Positions 34,261 to 45,132 of a stretch of DNA of 64,000 nucleotides are shown piece by piece. This stretch comes from Patagioenas fasciata (Eukaryota > Chordata > Aves > Columbiformes > Columbidae), in assembly GCF_037038585.1 (NCBI RefSeq), contig NC_092525.1, forward strand, positions 2,644,969 to 2,708,968, read 5' to 3'. A program made the position numbers and the translations under genes. The notes beneath the pieces were generated by a model that searched no databases, was not told the origin of the DNA, and was given only the letters and a program-made list of their open reading frames with translations. Position 1 is the stretch's first letter, and the number at the start of each line of letters is the position of its first letter.

Positions 34261-34476
34261 AAGGATGCTGGGCTAGGAACTATGAACACATCAGATCGGT
34301 TAAGAGAATGTTGATGACAGAAATTTCTACAGTAAAGTATTCCAGCAAAGACAGGGAGATGAGCAAAATTATATCAGGCCTCCTAGGATTCCTGCAGATT
34401 AGGGGTCAGGGATGATGAGGTTGTTAACTCGGTCCTAACTTTTTCTTTCTCTCCTTCTCTTGCAGCACCAGACTGA

Positions 34477-34731
34477 ATGGAGAAGCAAGTGGATGGGAAG
34501 TTCCTGCGCCACGACACAGACCACATTTATTACTCTCACCCTCCGAGACCCGGAGAACCGAACCGTTCTCATCGTGCCTTGAAGCAACCTCTGCTCATGC
34601 GCTTCTCCCAGGGAGAAGGCAGAATGGGAGTGACTCGCCACGTTAAACAACAGGGTGTACACTCTGCAGCTTTCAAGCCCAGCTCTGCGTTAGCTCACCC
34701 CTGCAATTTTGCACCGCCCACGCAAATTTGA
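34477..34731 (+). other. 84-codon ORF in array exon, diverged edge copy
   Basis: Lies right after the splice acceptor at 34465. The peptide is basic (MEKQVDGKFLRHDTDHIYYS...), without a recognised domain. Relative to the other three copies it differs at 12 residues with no indel or stop; I count about 15 replacement and 5 silent nucleotide changes, roughly the neutral ratio. A donor-like TTTG/GTGAGG follows at about 34763. Could be a non-coding exon with a chance ORF. Confidence 0.25.
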
Positions 34732-35495
34732 GTTGTCGCTGGTTGTTGCAGCGTTTGGCTTTGGTGAGGACAGCGTGTGTTTGTCAGCAGTTGGTGTAGG
34801 GTGGAATTTTGAGGAGAAAGTGATATTTCCGTGCCAGAACTGGTTGGTGTTTGCATGGTATTGTGGTAGTTGTTCCCGCAGGTGATCAGTGCTGGAGTAT
34901 TATTGCAGGATGAGGGGATTTTGAAGGCTTGCCTGTGAGATGCACTAGAGGCAGCAGTTGCAAACGAAAGGCTGAGGTGTGGAGAGTTTGTCGGTGGGTT
35001 TTGGACAGTTGTCAGTTGAAGAGTTGGTTGTTTGCAGGTGAGGTGTAGAGCAGAGGGTGAAGCTGACTTTGCCTGGGCGGCGCAACTGGATGGGTGTGCA
35101 GAGCTGAGGAGAGCGGGCTTCTGCGGGTGACCCTAAAGCTGGAGAACCAGCCAGCGGCAGCTCCAGACAGTCCCGCTGCTGAGCTTGGCCGTGTAGGGCC
35201 AGTGCCCTGGGGCACAGGGAGTGTGACCCTCCGCAAGCACCAAACAGCAGGTGAGGACTGTGGGGATTTGTACTGAGCTATGATATCTCTAAGGCATGTG
35301 CGAGGGGCCGGGGCCAAGGCAAGGTGGGCTCGTTGTGGGGTGTGGGGAGGTGTCAGCCCCCGGACTCAGCCCCTGTCTGATTGTAGTGCCCTTGGGCTGG
35401 TGTAGCTCAGTCCTCTGTGTGTTTCTCTTCAGGTGGAGCAGCGTGCAAAGGAAAAGCAAGGAAGGAGAGGAAGGTGGTGAACCTATGAGGAAGAG

Positions 35496-36475
35496 TGTAG
35501 CGAATCTGGCGTGGACTCACGGTAAGGTGCCATGAGAGACATTTATTACAAACTCAGGTTTGCATTTATACTCGCTATGATGCTTGCTCAAGCATTTGCT
35601 CTTTAGCTAAGTTAGACATTACATGAGCGATGTAACTGCCATATACGCATTTTTTTCTATAGTAAGCTGTCCCTCTGTCCCTGATGTATCAGTCCTGTAT
35701 CCTGTATCTTAGTAGTCATAATTTTTCCCCAAGTAGATGAATATTTGCAAGCAGCTTTATCTCCAGTCGTTACCTGTTCATATAATTCTCATTCATCTTT
35801 GTGCCATGTCTCCAACTGAAATGTACCAGTTGTAGGAAAGTCTAGCACATGATTAGCAATCCATTGTAATAAACTCACCAATCAGACCCCTGATACATCC
35901 TGATTTTGCGTTTGTAGCGCATGTTGAAGAACATCCAGGGTTTGTCTTTGCTTAAGGGATAACTTCCCTCCCATGGTTCCCAATCGCTCACCTTTCGTTG
36001 GTGGTGGGCGCGCACTGTCCTGGTTCCCGGTCCTGTTTCCTGGTTCGATTGGGCTTCGCTACCAGAGCGGCTACTGCCTTTATAGGCACGCTGAAAGTCC
36101 CTGTTCCAGGGCGCCATTTGTAGCGAATGCGGTACGGACTCTCTTTTAAGGTGCAATGAGAGATGTTTATTACAAATTCAGGCTTGCGTTTATACTCGCT
36201 ATGATGCTTGCTCAAGCATTTGTTGATTAGCTAAGTTAGTCATTACATAAGTGATGTGTTTTGTGTTCCCACCAAAGTCACTGCCATAAACACCTTTTTT
36301 GTCTATCACAAGCTGTCCCTCTGTCCTTGATGCATCAATCCTGTATCAACTCCTCTGTCCTTGATGTATCACATAGCATACAGTCCTTTGTTCTTGTATT
36401 TTTCCACTAATGCTTGTTCTCATGCTGTTGACTCTTGCAGTTTCTCATGTGCCCGGTCTTCCGTGTACTGACACA
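35496..36475 (-). mobile_element. Internally deleted betaretrovirus-like ERV in R1
   Basis: On the plus strand the element begins TGTAGCG and ends GACACA and is flanked by the 6-bp direct repeat GAAGAG (35490-35495, 36476-36481), a target duplication of the size typical of betaretroviruses. Read on the minus strand: 5' LTR 36475-36119 (about 357 bp, with AATAAACATCTCTCATTG); primer-binding site TGGCGCCCTGGAACAGGGAC, like the tRNA-Lys type but with two extra bases; a leader with a donor-like AAAGGTGAGC; a gag start MGGKLSLKQ at 35974 (Met-Gly myristoylation type); a matrix-like stretch interrupted by TGA at 35789-35791; then directly a shortened 3' LTR (about 35700-35496). Capsid, pol and env are absent. 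Confidence 0.9.
35789..35974 (-). pseudogene. gag: gag matrix fragment inside the R1 ERV
   Basis: 61 codons from ATG to an in-frame TGA. Betaretroviral matrix features: Met-Gly start, KQRQTLDVLQHAL helix-like start, and a later LLQW...FPTTGTF...LETWH pattern characteristic of the family. An earlier in-frame TGA (in GGGTCTGATTGGTG, about 35882) may also interrupt it, so the fragment is non-functional. The same fragment lies in every unit. Confidence 0.6.
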
Positions 36476-36689
36476 GAAGAGCGATCACGAAAGAGGACTG
36501 GAGCGCACCTGTGAGTCAAGCAGAGTCAAGAAAGAAGATGACAGTGGTGGACCTGTGAGTCAGGAGGGGACAAAAGAGGAGAAAGGTGATGGAGCTACGA
36601 GTCAAGAGTGAGGAGGAAGATGGGCAGGCTGAGCCAGCGAGAAGGAGAATGTATCCTTAAGCACAGGGAACGATCTGTGATTAGTGCGT

Positions 36690-38225
36690 CCCCCTCCCAC
36701 CCCTAGAAACCGTGCTCGGGGGTAAAGTGGTAAAATGGGAGCAGGGGCTGTTGGCTGTGTTTTGGGAGGTGGGGGTGGTGAGCAGGGGCTGGGCTCTTGG
36801 ACTTGGGAGCAGTTAAGGGAGCAGGGTGGTCATCCCTTGGGAGGTGTCTGTCTGCCAGCAGGTAAAGGAGGGGGAAGAGGATCCTGCCGGGGTGGGGGTG
36901 AGGGCCTGGCCAGCTCTCCACTCCCAGGGCTCTTGATGCTGGTGTGGTGTGTTGCTGTAAGTGCCAGGGGTGACTGGCAAAGAAAGTCTTTGTGGGGTGC
37001 ATGCTGGGAAACTGTGCTGCTACGGAGGGGCTGGGTTGGTGGGAAGGCCTGTGCGGGGGGCCGGGGCCAAGGCAAGGTGGCCTTGTGGTGGGGTGTGGGG
37101 ATGCGTCAGCGACCGGACTCGCCCCCTCGTGTGACTGTACGGGCCTGGGGTGGGTATATTTTTGTTTTCTGTGCATCTCTGTTCGGGTGGAGCAGCTCGC
37201 AAAGGCGAAAGCAAGAAAGAAGAGGAAGGTGGTGAACCTACGAGGAAGAGCGATCAAGAAAGAGGATTGGAGTGCATCTGCAAGTCAACAGGGATCAAGA
37301 AAGAAGATGACGGTGGTAGAGCTGCGAGTCAGGAGGGATCAAGAAAGAAGAGGAGGAAGGTGATGGAGCTGCGAGTCAGGAGTGAGGAGGAAGAAAATGT
37401 CCCCCTTGGGACAGGGACCTCCCTGTAATCAGGACTGCGCCCTCCCACCCCTGGAAACTGCTCAGGGGCCCAGACATCCATGGGAAGGTTGTGTCCGACA
37501 ACACGAGCCAGATCTTCAGCACTGGCTGCTGTTCAGCTGGGACCAGGGGCTGCTGGTGGGGTTTTGGGAGGCGGGGTGGGTGAGTAGAGGCTGGGCTTTT
37601 GTACTCATGAGTGGTTGAGAGAGAGGGCTGGACACCTCTTGGGAGGTGTCTTGTCTGTCTGCCATCAGCTAAAGGAGGGGGAAGAGGATCCTGCCGGGGT
37701 GAGGGCCTGGCCAGCTCTCCACTCCCAGGGCTCTTGATGCTGATGTGGTGTGTTGCTGTAAGTGCCAGGGGTGACTGGCAAAGAAAGTCTTTGTGGGGTG
37801 CATGCTGGGAAACTGTGCTGCTACGGAGGGGCTGGGTTGGTGGGAAGGCCTGTGCGGGGGGCCGGGGCCAAGGCAAGGTGGGCTTGCTGTGGGATGTGGG
37901 GATGCGTCAGCGAGCGGACTCACCCCCTATGTGACTGTACGGGCTTGGGGTGGGTGTATTTCTGTCTTCAGGGCATTTCGGTTTGGGTGGAGCAGCACAC
38001 AAAGGCGAAAGCAAGAAAGGAAAGTAAGGTTGTGAACTTACGAGAAAGAGTGATCAAGAAAGAGGATTTGAGTTCATCCGGGAGTCGAGGGATCAAGAAA
38101 GAAGAGGAGGAAGGTGATGGACGTGCATATTGAAAATGAGAGGGAAGATGGGCAACCTGAAGCATGGAGCAAGGGAATGTCTCCTAGAACAAAGGGACCT
38201 TTCTGTAATCAGAGATCCCCCCTCC
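36690..38225 (+). repeat. Two tandem Lys/Glu-rich modules in R1 (after the ERV-split first module)
   Basis: Each copy (about 36690-37439 and 37440-38225) runs: CCCTCCCACCCCT; GGGAGGTGTC; GGAAGAGGATCCTGCCGGGG; GTGCATGCTGGGAAACTGTG; GGGGCCGGGGCCAAGGCAAG; GGGTGGAGCAG; then A/G-rich GAAAGCAAGAAAG...GATCAAGAAAGA. In one frame the end encodes KAKARKKRKVVNLR, then KKEDWS (nuclear-localisation-like basic clusters). A third version (35302-35495 plus 36476-36660) is the one interrupted by the ERV and ends with RRKVMELRVKSEEED. Another RKAVDLQFQSEEEDWQPE-type ending lies at 42150-42215. Minus-strand ORFs of 166-184 codons here are shadows. Confidence 0.8.
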
Positions 38226-38245
38226 TACCCTACAAACTGAACAAA

Positions 38246-41200
38246 GAGGACTGCGAGAGGGAGCGCTCTGACAGGACAAGAGGTATCAGTAAATCTGGCA
38301 AGAGGACAGTGGGGGAAGCGCTCTGGCGGATCAACAAGTCTCAATATATGTGGCAAGAGGATGATGGGGGAGAGTTCACCAGTGGTTCAAAAGTCACCCA
38401 GAAAAAGGGGAAGAGGATGTCAAGGGGGGAGCGCTCTGGTCGATCACAAGACTCTCCTAAAAAACACACCAGGATGGTGGTGGGGGGGAATGTCCTATAT
38501 GGGACAAGGGGTCCCGAGAAATCCAGCAAGAGGATGGTGGGGGGGAGCACTCCAGCAGACCAAGAATGTACTAAGGAAAGGCAAAAGGACGGCAGGAGGA
38601 GAGACCCAGTGGGTCAAGAGGTACCGAGAAATCCAGCAAGAGGACGACAGGGAGGAGCTCTTTAGCAGGCCAAAATCCCACTGAGGAAAGGCAAGAGGAC
38701 AGCGGGGGAGAGCGCTCCAGTTCTTCAAGTGACTTCCCAGGCAGAAGGCAGGAGCATGGCGGGGCAGGACTGCGGCAGGTCAAGAATTCTCAGTCTGGCA
38801 ATAGGATGGCGGGGAGGAGCGTTCCAGCGGGAGAAGAGCGCCCTGACTAGAGGCAAGACGAGGGTGAGGGAGAGCACTCGGACGTGTCAAGAAGACTCCC
38901 CCAAAAAGTGCAAGAGGAACGCCGGTGGGGAGAGCAATCCAGCAGATCAGGAAGTCTCAATAAATGCGGTAAGAAGGTGGCAGGTGGGAGCTCCCCAGTG
39001 GTTCAAGAGGTCCCAAGATATCCAGCAAGAGAACTGTGAGGGAGAGCGCTCCAACAGGTCAAGCGGTGTCAAGAAATCCAGCAAGACAATGGTGGAAAAC
39101 GCTCCGGTGAGTCACAAGATTCCCCCAAAAAAAGGCAAGAGAATGGTGCAGGGGAGCACTCTGGTGGATCAAGAAGCACCCAGGAAAAGGGGAAGAAGAT
39201 GGTGGGGGGGAGCACTCTGGTTGGTCACAAGACTCCCCCAGAAAACACAAGAGGGTGGCAGGGGGAACGCCCTAATGGGTCAAGAGGACCCAAGAAATCC
39301 AGCAAGAGGACGGCGAGGGGGAGCGCTCCAGCAGATCAGGAAGTCTCGGTAAATGCGGTAAGAGCATGGTGGGTGGGAGGCCCCCAGTGGTTCAAGAGGT
39401 CCCAAGAAATCCAGCAAGAGGGCGGCGAGGGGGAGCGCTCTGGCAGATCAGGACGTCTCAATAAATGCGGTAAAAGGATGGTGGGTGGGAGCCCCCCAGT
39501 GGTTCACAAGGTTCCAGGAAATCCAGCAAGAGGACAGCATGGGGGAGCGCTGTGGCAGATGAAGAACCCTCAGTACATCTGGCAAGAGGACGGTGAGGGG
39601 GTGCTCTGATGGGTCAAGGTTGCTCTGAAAAAAGCCCAAGAGGGTGGTAAGGAGAAGCTCACCGGTGATTCACGAATCACCCAGAAAAAAGGGAAGAGGA
39701 CAGTGCGGGGGAGCTCTTCAGTTGTTGAAGAGAATCCCCAGAAAAAGGCAGGAGGATGATGAGGGGGAACACTCTGGCGGGTCAAGAAGTCTCAATAAGT
39801 CCGGCAAGAAGACGGTGGGGAGGAGAGCTCGTGTGGGTCAAGAGGTCCCAAGAAACCCAGCAAGAGGACAGCAGGGGCGAGCGCTCCGGCAGATCAGGAA
39901 ATCTGGATAAATGCAGTTAGAGGATGGTGGGTGTGAGCCCCTCAGTTGTTGAAGACGTCCCAAGAAATCCAGCAAGAGAACTGCGAGGGGGAGCGCTCCG
40001 GCAGGTCAAGCGATGTCAAGAAATCCAGCAAGACAATGGTGGAGAACTCTCCGGCGAGTCACAAGACTCTCCCAAAAAAGGCAAAAGAATGGTGCAGGGG
40101 AGCACTCTGGTGGATCAAGAAGCACCCAGGAAAAGGGGAAGAGGATGGTGGGGGGAAACGGCCTGGTTGGTCACAAGACTCCCCCAAAAACCACAAGAGG
40201 GTGGCAGGGGGAACGCCCTAATGGGTCAAGAAGTCCCAAGAAATCCAGCAAGAGGACGACAGGGAGGAGCTCTTTAGCAGGCCAAAATCCCACTGAGGAA
40301 AGGCAAGAGGACAGCGGGGGAGAGCGCTCCAGTTCTTCAAGTGACTTCCCAGGCAGAAGGCAGGAGCATGGTGGGGCAGGACTGCGGCAGGTCAAGAATT
40401 CTCAGTCTGGCAATAGGATGGCGGGGAGGAGCGTTCCAGCGGGAGAAGAGCGCCCTGACTAGAGGCAAGACAAGGGTGAGGGAGAGCGCTCGGATGTGTG
40501 AAGAAGACTCCCCCAAAAAAGTGCAAGAGGAAGGCCAGGGGGAGAGCAATCCAGCAGATCAGGAAGTCTCAATAAATGCGGTAAGAGGATGGCGGGTGGG
40601 AGCCCCCCCAGTGGTCCAAGAGATCCCAAGAAATCCAGCAAGAGGACGGCAAGGGGGAGCGCTCCAGCAGAGCAGGAAATCTCGATAAATGCGGTTAGAG
40701 GATGGTGGGTGGGAGCCCCACAGTTGTTTAAGGCATCCCAAGAAATCCAGCAAAAGGACGGCGAGGGGGAACGCTCTGGCAGATCAGGACGTCTCAATAA
40801 ATGCGGTAAGAGGATGGCGGGTGGGAGCCCCCCAGTGGTTCAAAATGTCCCAAGATATCCAGGAAGAGAACTGTGAGGGGGAGCGCTCCGGCAGGTCAAG
40901 CGATGTCAACAAATCCAGCAAGACAATGGTGGAGAACGCTCCGGTGAGTCACAAGACTCCACCAAAAAAGGCAAGAGAATGGTTAGAGGATGGTAACAGG
41001 CAGCTTTGAGAGCACTCTGGTGGATCAAGAAGCACCCAGGAAAAGGGGAAGAGGATGGTGGGGGGAAACGGCCTGGTTGATCACAAGACTCCCCCAAAAA
41101 CCACAAGAGGGTGGCAGGGGGAACGCCCTAAGGGGTCAAGAGGTTCCAAGAAATCCAGCAGGAGGACGGCGAGGGGGAGCGCTCCAGCAGGCTGAGATTG

Positions 41201-42090
41201 TACTAAAGAAAGGCAAAAGGACAGCAGGAGGAGAGACCCAGTGGGTCAAGAGGTCCCAAGAAATCCAGTGAGAGGACAACAGGGAGGAGTGCTCTGGCAG
41301 GCCAAAATCTCAGTGAAGAAAGGCAAGAGGACAGCAGGGGGGAGTGCTCCAGTTCTTCAAGTGACTTCCCAGGTAGAAGGCAGAAGGACGGTGGGTAGCG
41401 CTGGGACAGGTCGAGAATTCTCAATCTGGCAATAGGACAGCAGGGAGGAGCATCCAGCGGGACAGGAGCGCCCTGAAAATAGGCAAGACAAGGGTGAGTG
41501 AGAGCACTCCGAGATGTCAAGAAGTGTCAAAAAATCTGGTAAAGGATGGCAGGGGGGAGTGCTGTGGATATTCAAGAGACTCCCCAGTAAAAGGCAAGAG
41601 GACGGCGCGGGGAAGTGCTCCAGCACGTCAAGATCGCACTGAAGATCTTGAAAAGGCAAGGTCACAGTGGGGGGGAGCATTCCCGTTGTTCCAATGGTTC
41701 AAAAGGTCCCAAGAAATCCAACAAGAGAACTGCGAGGGGGAGCGCTCTAGCAAGTCAAGCGGTGTCAATAACCCCAGCAAGGCAACGGCGGAGAGCGCTC
41801 TGGTGAGTCACGAGACTCCCCTACAAAGGACGAGAGGATGGTGGAGGGGAGCCCACCAGTGGTTCAAGCAGCACCCAGGAAAAGGGGAGGAGGCTGACGA
41901 GGGGCAGGCCTCTGGCGGGCCAAGATCGCTGAGGGAAGGTGCGGGGGAGCTTGCTGGTGGCTCAAGAGACCTCTAGAAAAAGGTAAGAGGGCGGCGGGGG
42001 GTGGGAGGGCGCCTCAGCTGGTGAAGAGGAACCCCGAAAACAAGGCAAGAGAATGTTGGTGGGGGGAGCGCTCTGGCGGTTCCAGAGGCT
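38246..42090 (+). repeat. 57-bp (19-codon) minisatellite field, R1 long form
   Basis: Degenerate tandem units of about 57 bp with words GAAATCCAGCAAGAGGACGG, GGGGGAGCGCTC and AATAAATGCGGTAAGAGGATG. Because 57 is divisible by three, all frames show 19-residue periodicity, for example RTARGSAPADQEVSINAVR followed by GWRVGAPPVVQEIPRNPAR. Contains a direct duplication of about 340 bp (38630-38970 and 40242-40583) 1,612 bp apart. Also contains AACAGGCAGCTTTGAGAGC (about 40995), which recurs at the 42608 splice acceptor. Confidence 0.85.
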
Positions 42091-43133
42091 CCCCGAGATC
42101 CGCTCAGACGGCAGCGGGTAACGCGGCAGCTCAGCGTCAATCAAAGAAGAACAGGAAGGCGGTTGACCTGCAATTCCAGAGCGAGGAGGAAGACTGGCAA
42201 CCCGAACGAGGAGCAGCAGAACTTGGCATGGCCTCTGAAATCCTCCTTTAATCTGGGCTCAGGTAAGCTGGAAGCAGGGGACATAGGCTGGGGTTTGGGA
42301 GGTGGGCAGGTGAGAAATGATCCGCATTTTTGATCTCCTGAGTGACTGAAGCGCCTGGGAGTTCATTTGGAGTCGTTGCCTTACTTGATTTTACACTGAC
42401 TTTTGCATTATATTTTAATGACGTAGAATTTTCCGTTTTGACATCGAAACCTAAACTTCTTTGGAAATTCACCCTCTGTCCCTTCAGTCTCAGCTCGTGG
42501 CACTTCCACTGTCTCGTGGCCCGCGTTTCAATGTACATTAGATCGCTTCCTGGGCCTTGGATTTTAAGTAATGGTCCGTCACAAGTTTGTTTTTCTTGTC
42601 CTTAACAGGCAGCTTTGAGAGCTCTCTAAGGAAAAGTGATATCTTTTTACCTTGTTACTGCTCTTTCCATGTTACGAGCAGCCACCCTCTTTATGATCAG
42701 TCTCATGCTTTTCTTCCTTTCTTGCCCAGGTTCAGAATACCAGGAATTCCAAGCTTCAAGTTTCCTGTGGAACATTGCGGGAGACCTTGATAACGTGGCA
42801 ATGAGGGAGGTGATGAAGAGAAACAATACCTGTTCCTTTCCCATTTCAAGACGTTATTTTTTACCTTCCTGGTAGCTGTGAGATGATTTGCAATCTTGCG
42901 CTAGCATCTGCCTGAAAGAGAACACGGACCCTTTGGGTGCCTCCTCAAGAAATACTTGCTCTATGGTTCTGGCGATGTCCAGGCTTCAAGGGTGGGGCAT
43001 AGGGGAGTGTAAATCTTAGGGGGCCTCCCGGGATGTCTGCAGGTTTGGGTGACCCGTGGCTGGGACGGGGACGCCGAGGTTGTCAATCTTGCCCTGAATC
43101 TCTCGCTCCCTCTCTTGCAGCACCCGAGACCGA

Positions 43134-43388
43134 ATGGAGGAGCAAGTGTACGGGAAGTTCCTGCGCCACGCCACAGATCACATTTATCGCTCTCGCCCTG
43201 AGAGACCCGGAGAACCAAACCGTTCCCATCGTGCCTTGAAGCAGCCTCTGCTCACGCGCTTCTCCCAGGGAGAAGGCAGAATGGCAGTAGCTCGCCACGT
43301 TATACCACAGGGTGCACACTCTGCAGCTTTCAAGCCCAGCTCTGCGTTAGCTCACCCCTGCAATTTTGCACCGCCCACGCAAATTTGA
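43134..43388 (+). other. 84-codon ORF in array exon, R2
   Basis: Starts MEEQVYGKFLRHATDHIYRS; identical peptide in R3 and R4. Acceptor CTCTCTTGCAG at 43120, donor-like TTTG/GTGAGG at 43420/43421. No known domain. Confidence 0.25.
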
Positions 43389-44152
43389 GTTGTCGCTGGT
43401 TGTTGCAGCGTTTGGCTTTGGTGAGGACAGCGTGTGTTTGTCAGCAGTTGGTGTAGGGTGGAATCTTGAGGAGAAAGTGATATTTCCGTGCCAGAACTGG
43501 TTGGTGTTTGCATGGTATTGTGGTAGTTGTTCCCACAGGTGATCAGTGCTGGAGTGTTATTGCAGGATGAGGGGATTTTGAAGGCTTGTCTGTGAGATGC
43601 ACTAGAGGCAGCAGTTGCAAACGAAAGGCTGAGGTGTGGAGAGTTTGTCGGTGGGTTTTGGACAGTTGTCAGTTGAAGAGTTGGTTGTTTGCAGGTGAGG
43701 TGTAGAGCAGAGGGTGAAGCTGACTTTGCCTGGGCGGCGCAACTGGATGGGTGTGCAGAGCTGAGGAGAGCGGGCTTCTGCGGGTGACCCTAAAGCTGGA
43801 GAACCAGCCAGCGGCAGCTCCAGACAGTCCCGCTGCCGAGCTTGGCCGTGTAGGGCCAGTGCCCTGGGGCACAGGGAGTGTGACCCTCCGCAAGCACCAA
43901 ACAGCAGGTGAGGACTGTGGGGATTTGTACTGAGCTATGATATCTCTAAGGCATGTGCGAGGGGCCGGGGCTAAGGCAAGGTGGGCTCGTTGTGGGGTGT
44001 GGGGAGGTGTCAGCCCCCGGACTCAGCCCCTGTCTGATTGTAGTGCCCTTGGGCTGGTGTAGCTCAGTCCTCTGTGTGTTTCTCTTCAGGTGGAGCAGCC
44101 TGCAAAGGAAAAGCAAGGAAGGAGAGGAAGGTGGTGAACCTATGAGGAAGAG

Positions 44153-45132
44153 TGTAGCGAATCTGGCGTGGACTCACGGTAAGGTGCCATGAGAGACATT
44201 TATTACAAACTCAGGTTTGCATTTATACTCGCTATGATGCTTGCTCAAGCATTTGCTCTTTAGCTAAGTTAGACATGACATGAGCGATGTAACTGCCATA
44301 TACGCATTTTTTTCTATAGTAAGCTGTCCCTCTGTCCCTGATGTATCAGTCCTGTATCCTGTATCTTAGTAGTCATAATTTTTCCCCAAGTAGATGAATA
44401 TTTGCAAGCAGCTTTATCTCCAGTCGTTACCTGTTCATATAATTCTCATTCATCTTTGTGCCATGTCTCCAACTGAAATGTACCAGTTGTAGGAAAGTCT
44501 AGCACATGATTAGCAATCCATTGTAATAAACTCACCAATCAGACCCCTGATACATCCTGATTTTGCGTTTGTAGCGCATGTTGAAGGACATCCAGGGTTT
44601 GTCTTTGCTTAAGGGATAACTTCCCTCCCATGGTTCCCAATCGCTCACCTTTCGTTGGTGGTGGGCGCGCACTGTCCTGGTTCCCGGTCCTGTTTCCTGG
44701 TTCGATTGGGCTTCGCTACCAGAGCGGCTACTGCCTTTATAGGCACGCTGAAAGTCCCTGTTCCAGGGCGCCATTTGTAGCGAATGCGGTACGGACTCTC
44801 TTTTAAGGTGCAATGAGAGATGTTTATTACAAATTCAGGCTTGCGTTTATACTCGCTATGATGCTTGCTCAAGCATTTGTTGATTAGCTAAGTTAGTCAT
44901 TACATAAGTGATGTGTTTTGTGTTCCCACCAAAGTCACTGCCATAAACACCTTTTTTGTCTATCACAAGCTGTCCCTCTGTCCTTGATGCATCAATCCTG
45001 TATCAACTCCTCTGTCCTTGATGTATCACATAGCATACAGTCCTTTGTTCTTGTATTTTTCCACTAATGCTTGTTCTCATGCTGTTGACTCTTGCAGTTT
45101 CTCATGTGCCCGGTCTTCCGTGTACTGACACA
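44153..45132 (-). mobile_element. Internally deleted ERV, R2 copy
   Basis: Same 980-bp element, same ends and GAAGAG target duplication as in R1, so it was carried by amplification and not inserted anew. Confidence 0.9.

Larger units (their letters stand above)
34466..43120 (+). repeat. Macrosatellite unit R1 (long subtype, array edge)
   Basis: First visible unit, 8,655 bp, phased here at the first base after the CTTCTCTTGCAG splice acceptor. Order: 84-codon ORF exon; G/T-rich spacer; candidate exon ending AACAGCAG/GTGAGG (about 35251); Lys/Glu-rich module split by an ERV; two further modules; 57-bp minisatellite; donor CTCAG/GTAAGC (42262/42263); acceptors at 42608 (CTTAACAG) and 42729 (CTTGCCCAG). 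The first 190 bases and the preceding intron are clearly diverged from the other units, while everything after about 34658 is nearly identical to R3: it is the array edge. Carries the long-subtype markers shared with R3, plus a private 6-base insertion near 36890. Confidence 0.95.

Noticed and set aside
36703..37257. 184-codon minus-strand ORF with a signal-peptide-like start (MIALPRRFTTFLFFLAFAF), repeated in all units as 182-184 codons
   Set aside because: It is the complement of the A/G-rich Lys/Glu module. The hydrophobic start is the reverse of Lys/Arg/Glu codons, and recurrence reflects array identity, not selection.
38246..42090. CRISPR-like regular repeats
   Set aside because: Units are contiguous and degenerate with no unique spacers, and the window is eukaryotic; this is a minisatellite.
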